A DNA stretch of 64,000 bases from Glandiceps talaboti (Eukaryota; Hemichordata; Enteropneusta; Spengelidae). The stretch spans positions 124,001 to 188,000 of the forward strand of contig NW_027554289.1 of assembly GCF_964340395.1 (NCBI RefSeq), given 5' to 3'. Shown here one piece after another: positions 61,291-64,000 of the stretch (within the stretch, counting starts at the first letter, position 1; each line of letters opens with the position of its first letter). The notes under the pieces are model-generated. The model ran no database searches. It had not been told where the DNA came from and saw only the letters and a list, made by a program, of their open reading frames with translations. Position numbers and translations under genes: made by a program.

Positions 61291-63415
61291 ATGTAAATCA
61301 CTGGGGCACACAATACAAGCATATCTGAGTCTGTACAGATTATAAACTGACAGAAAAATAGCTGTACTGAAATTTGTCCGTTCACTTATTTTGAAACCAT
61401 ATTCACCTGAAATAATCACTTTTTTCACACAGGATTATACAAAAGATACAGTAAGTTCTCTGTGTATAGCTAGCTTTAGACTAAAACCTGCAGACTTTGG
61501 ATTCTAAAATCACGATTTTTTTTTTTTCACAATGAATCATCTGATTTACAGCTACACATCTTACCCCGATACACTACACAAAATCAAAGCCTTTTTTTTC
61601 CATTAAAATTTGGCTAAATTCTTTTATAACGCAGTAACTTAATTTCAAAAAATGAAATGAATGAAAACCAAGACACTGTAAAATACAATTAAGATCTAGA
61701 AAAAAAATCAATTTGGGTATTGTATTCATAGATCTAAATGACATTCAAATACAATTACCCTTTACTGAGTTACTCAGCTGTAAGTATTTTGTATCGCCAA
61801 CAACATTTTACTCCAGTCTAACAGTGCATATAATCATGAAGGAGGTACTGCAGGAAAATATGAACAGATCGGTGCTACCGGTATATTTCATGATAAAACT
61901 GTGCACTATAATAACATTATAACAGTAAACTTCAGATTCTACAATATTTCGACACATTTTTAAAAAGACAAAGTTTCAATAATTACTGGTAATTTTCAAA
62001 ATTATGACTGTTTTTTACTCCAAAATGTTACGTTTTTTTATTTGTTTTTCTTTCCCTTCTTGCAATTTTAGACTTGTATTCAAAGGCAAGTAAAACGATC
62101 AGAAATTTTGGTGAGGGATATTTATTTATTTTTTTACTTTAGATTTGGAATCAGTTTAGTGCATATTAATTAAGTTGACTTTTTTTCTGGAAAAGTAATT
62201 TTGGTATTGAAACATTTCTTCGTAATTTTATATTTTATTCATGGACAGGTTTTGAAAGGGATTTATGAAAATTCTGATCTGATATTTTTCTTTGGTAGCT
62301 TTCATTGTTAAAGAACAAGTTTTGCTGTCTGCATGGCAATTACCATGATTACGAACAAAATCTAAGATTTCTGTACGGCCTGAAGTGAATGTTCCAATCA
62401 TGCTTTGTCCTTGTAACCATGGTAATGGCACAGCCTATATCATTCAAAGAGACTTTCACACCTTTTAAAGTCAATTCATATTTTTTTGCTAAAATTCTGC
62501 AAAATCAATAGTCTGACAAAGAAGTCATTTCATGGGCATCAAAAATTGAAGAAACAAGATCACATTCATAGAACATATCTATATGAATATAAAATCATGT
62601 TGGCAAATATAATGACACCTAGCTATATCTATGTTCTTCAAATATTCAAAATTAAACAAGCACCGAAAGAATCTTGAAATGAATGATTTACAGTATTTAA
62701 TAAACACTATACTGTAGGATTATAAAGAAACCATATCCCTGGGAGGCCCCCATTTCCCAGGATGCATTGTTTGATGAATAGAACATGACACATATATAGG
62801 CCATATATTGGTGTCGCAGGGCAGTCAGTCTGCATATTACTACAACTTATATTTTACATTATTTTTAATTAATCAACATCGTTCTTGTCACTTTCTATTA
62901 TTTCATTGCTTTATCAAAAATAACTGTCCTCATGATGAAGCAAAAATCAACCTATTTAGAAAATGACGCACTGGCTACTATATCGTAAGTGTGTCTGTGT
63001 ATCAAATAGCCATGGCATAGCTTGTGACTTTTCCAAAAAAATCTGGTGGTGTACATCAAATATCAGTGTACAGTATATGACTCCAGCAGCGCAGTAAGCA
63101 ACGGTAATTGTGGGTTTAACCTTTCCATTTAAAAGCTTGCCATTCAACATGAAATGAGTTAAAGCTCTTCTATAATTCATTACGGTGAAATGTCAGGAAA
63201 AACAGGCACCTGGCAATTTACTAGATATTGTTAGTACATTGTATGCTGCCAGATATTTTCTCAATCTTGTAAAATCAAATAATGTTCTTTTGGAATCAAT
63301 TTTAACTAACCTGTATAATACTAGATGGAAATATGGAAATGTATGAATCAGACTCTACTGACTAGGGTGATTTTCACATCAAATTACACTGATTTTTTTT
63401 TTAAATTTCTATTAC

Positions 63416-64000
63416 AGTATGTGACATGAGGTTCATTGCATTTTCTACATTATTAGTGTGACATGAGGTTTCATTATATTTTCTAAATTATATTGTGACA
63501 CGGGGTTCATTGCATTTTCTACATTATTAGTGTGACATGAGGATTCATTATATTTTCTAAATTACATTGTGACATGAGGTTCATTGCATTTTCTACATTA
63601 TTAGTGTGACATGAGGTTTCATTATATTTTCTACAGTATGTGACATGAGGTTCATTGCATTTTCTACATTATTAGTGTGACATGAGGTTTCATTATATTT
63701 TCTAAATTACATTGTGACAAGAGGTTTCATTGCATTTTCTAAATTATTATACTGACATATTAAGGTTCATCACATTTTCTTAAATATTAGTGTGTGACAT
63801 GAGGTTTCATTGCATTTTCTACATTATAACAGTGACATGAGGTTTCATTGCATTTTCTACATTATAACAGTGACATGAGGATTCAGTGCATTTTCTACAT
63901 TATAACAGTGACATGAGGATTCAGTGCATTTTCTACATTATAACAGTGACATGAGGATTCAGTGCATTTTCTACATTATTATACTGGCATAATAAGGTTC
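63416..64000. repeat. About 37-bp tandem array running off the window
   Basis: About 15 units of GTGACATGAGGTTTCATTGC followed by ATTTTCTACATTAT. Two variants alternate at the left (CATTGCATTTTCTACATTA / CATTATATTTTCTAAATTA), forming a dimeric higher-order repeat. The array continues past the window end. Confidence 0.9.

Larger units (their letters stand above)
59061..64000. other. Upstream region of TMEM63 without recognisable coding exons
   Basis: Only short, domain-free frames are seen. It contains tandem arrays at about 60300-61290 and 63416-64000. CATTTCCCAGGATGCA (62751-62766) resembles the ZNF143 promoter element, and could mark a promoter, but there is no supporting evidence. Confidence 0.4.

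Noticed and set aside
1-64000. CRISPR array or bacterial features suggested by the many tandem repeats
   Set aside because: The repeats are contiguous minisatellites without unique spacers, and the genes are spliced animal genes.

Overview
The window is genomic DNA of an invertebrate animal. It is AT-rich, its genes are split by GT-AG introns, and it is full of microsatellites, minisatellites and short palindromic (MITE-like) elements. The protein families resemble their vertebrate counterparts closely enough to suggest an invertebrate deuterostome such as a hemichordate or amphioxus, but that placement is inference. No virus-derived or LTR element was recognised.

Layout. 1-3.87 kb: no convincing gene, but two related palindromic repeat modules. 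3.87-8.75 kb (minus): an eight-exon THUMPD2 gene, a THUMP-domain RNA guanosine N2-methyltransferase. 8.75-10.8 kb: shared upstream region between divergently transcribed genes. 10.8-17.8 kb (plus): an eight-exon acyl-CoA thioesterase of the ACOT/BAAT family with a Ser nucleophile and a C-terminal SKL peroxisomal signal. 17.8-21.06 kb: spacer with MITEs. 21.06-22.2 kb (plus): a single-exon class A GPCR. 22.2-28.3 kb: long non-coding stretch with a 1.5-kb imperfect GAT/GGT triplet array. 28.3-59.06 kb (minus): a 20-coding-exon TMEM63 gene (mechanosensitive OSCA/TMEM63 channel, 794 aa as assembled here). Its intron 13 hosts, on the opposite strand, an intronless TRIM-NHL gene (35.65-37.93 kb). 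59-64 kb: upstream sequence with tandem repeats.

The three split genes were assembled by matching exon phase and GT-AG borders to recalled human homologues. All junction phases agree and the totals (497, 419 and 794 aa) match the usual lengths of the families. The genes have no obvious shared pathway; they look like ordinary neighbours.

The most unusual pattern is that several tandem arrays or partial duplications begin exactly at exon-intron borders, so each unit carries a copy of splice-site sequence: THUMPD2 exon 7 donor, TMEM63 exon 16, exon 11 and exon 7 acceptors, and TMEM63 exon 6 acceptor. The clearest is a 54-bp minisatellite of about 28 units next to TMEM63 exon 16. A second theme is the density of fold-back elements, including at least three families with more than one copy here. 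A compact cluster of RFX, CRE and CCAAT-like sites in TMEM63 intron 2 may be an internal promoter.
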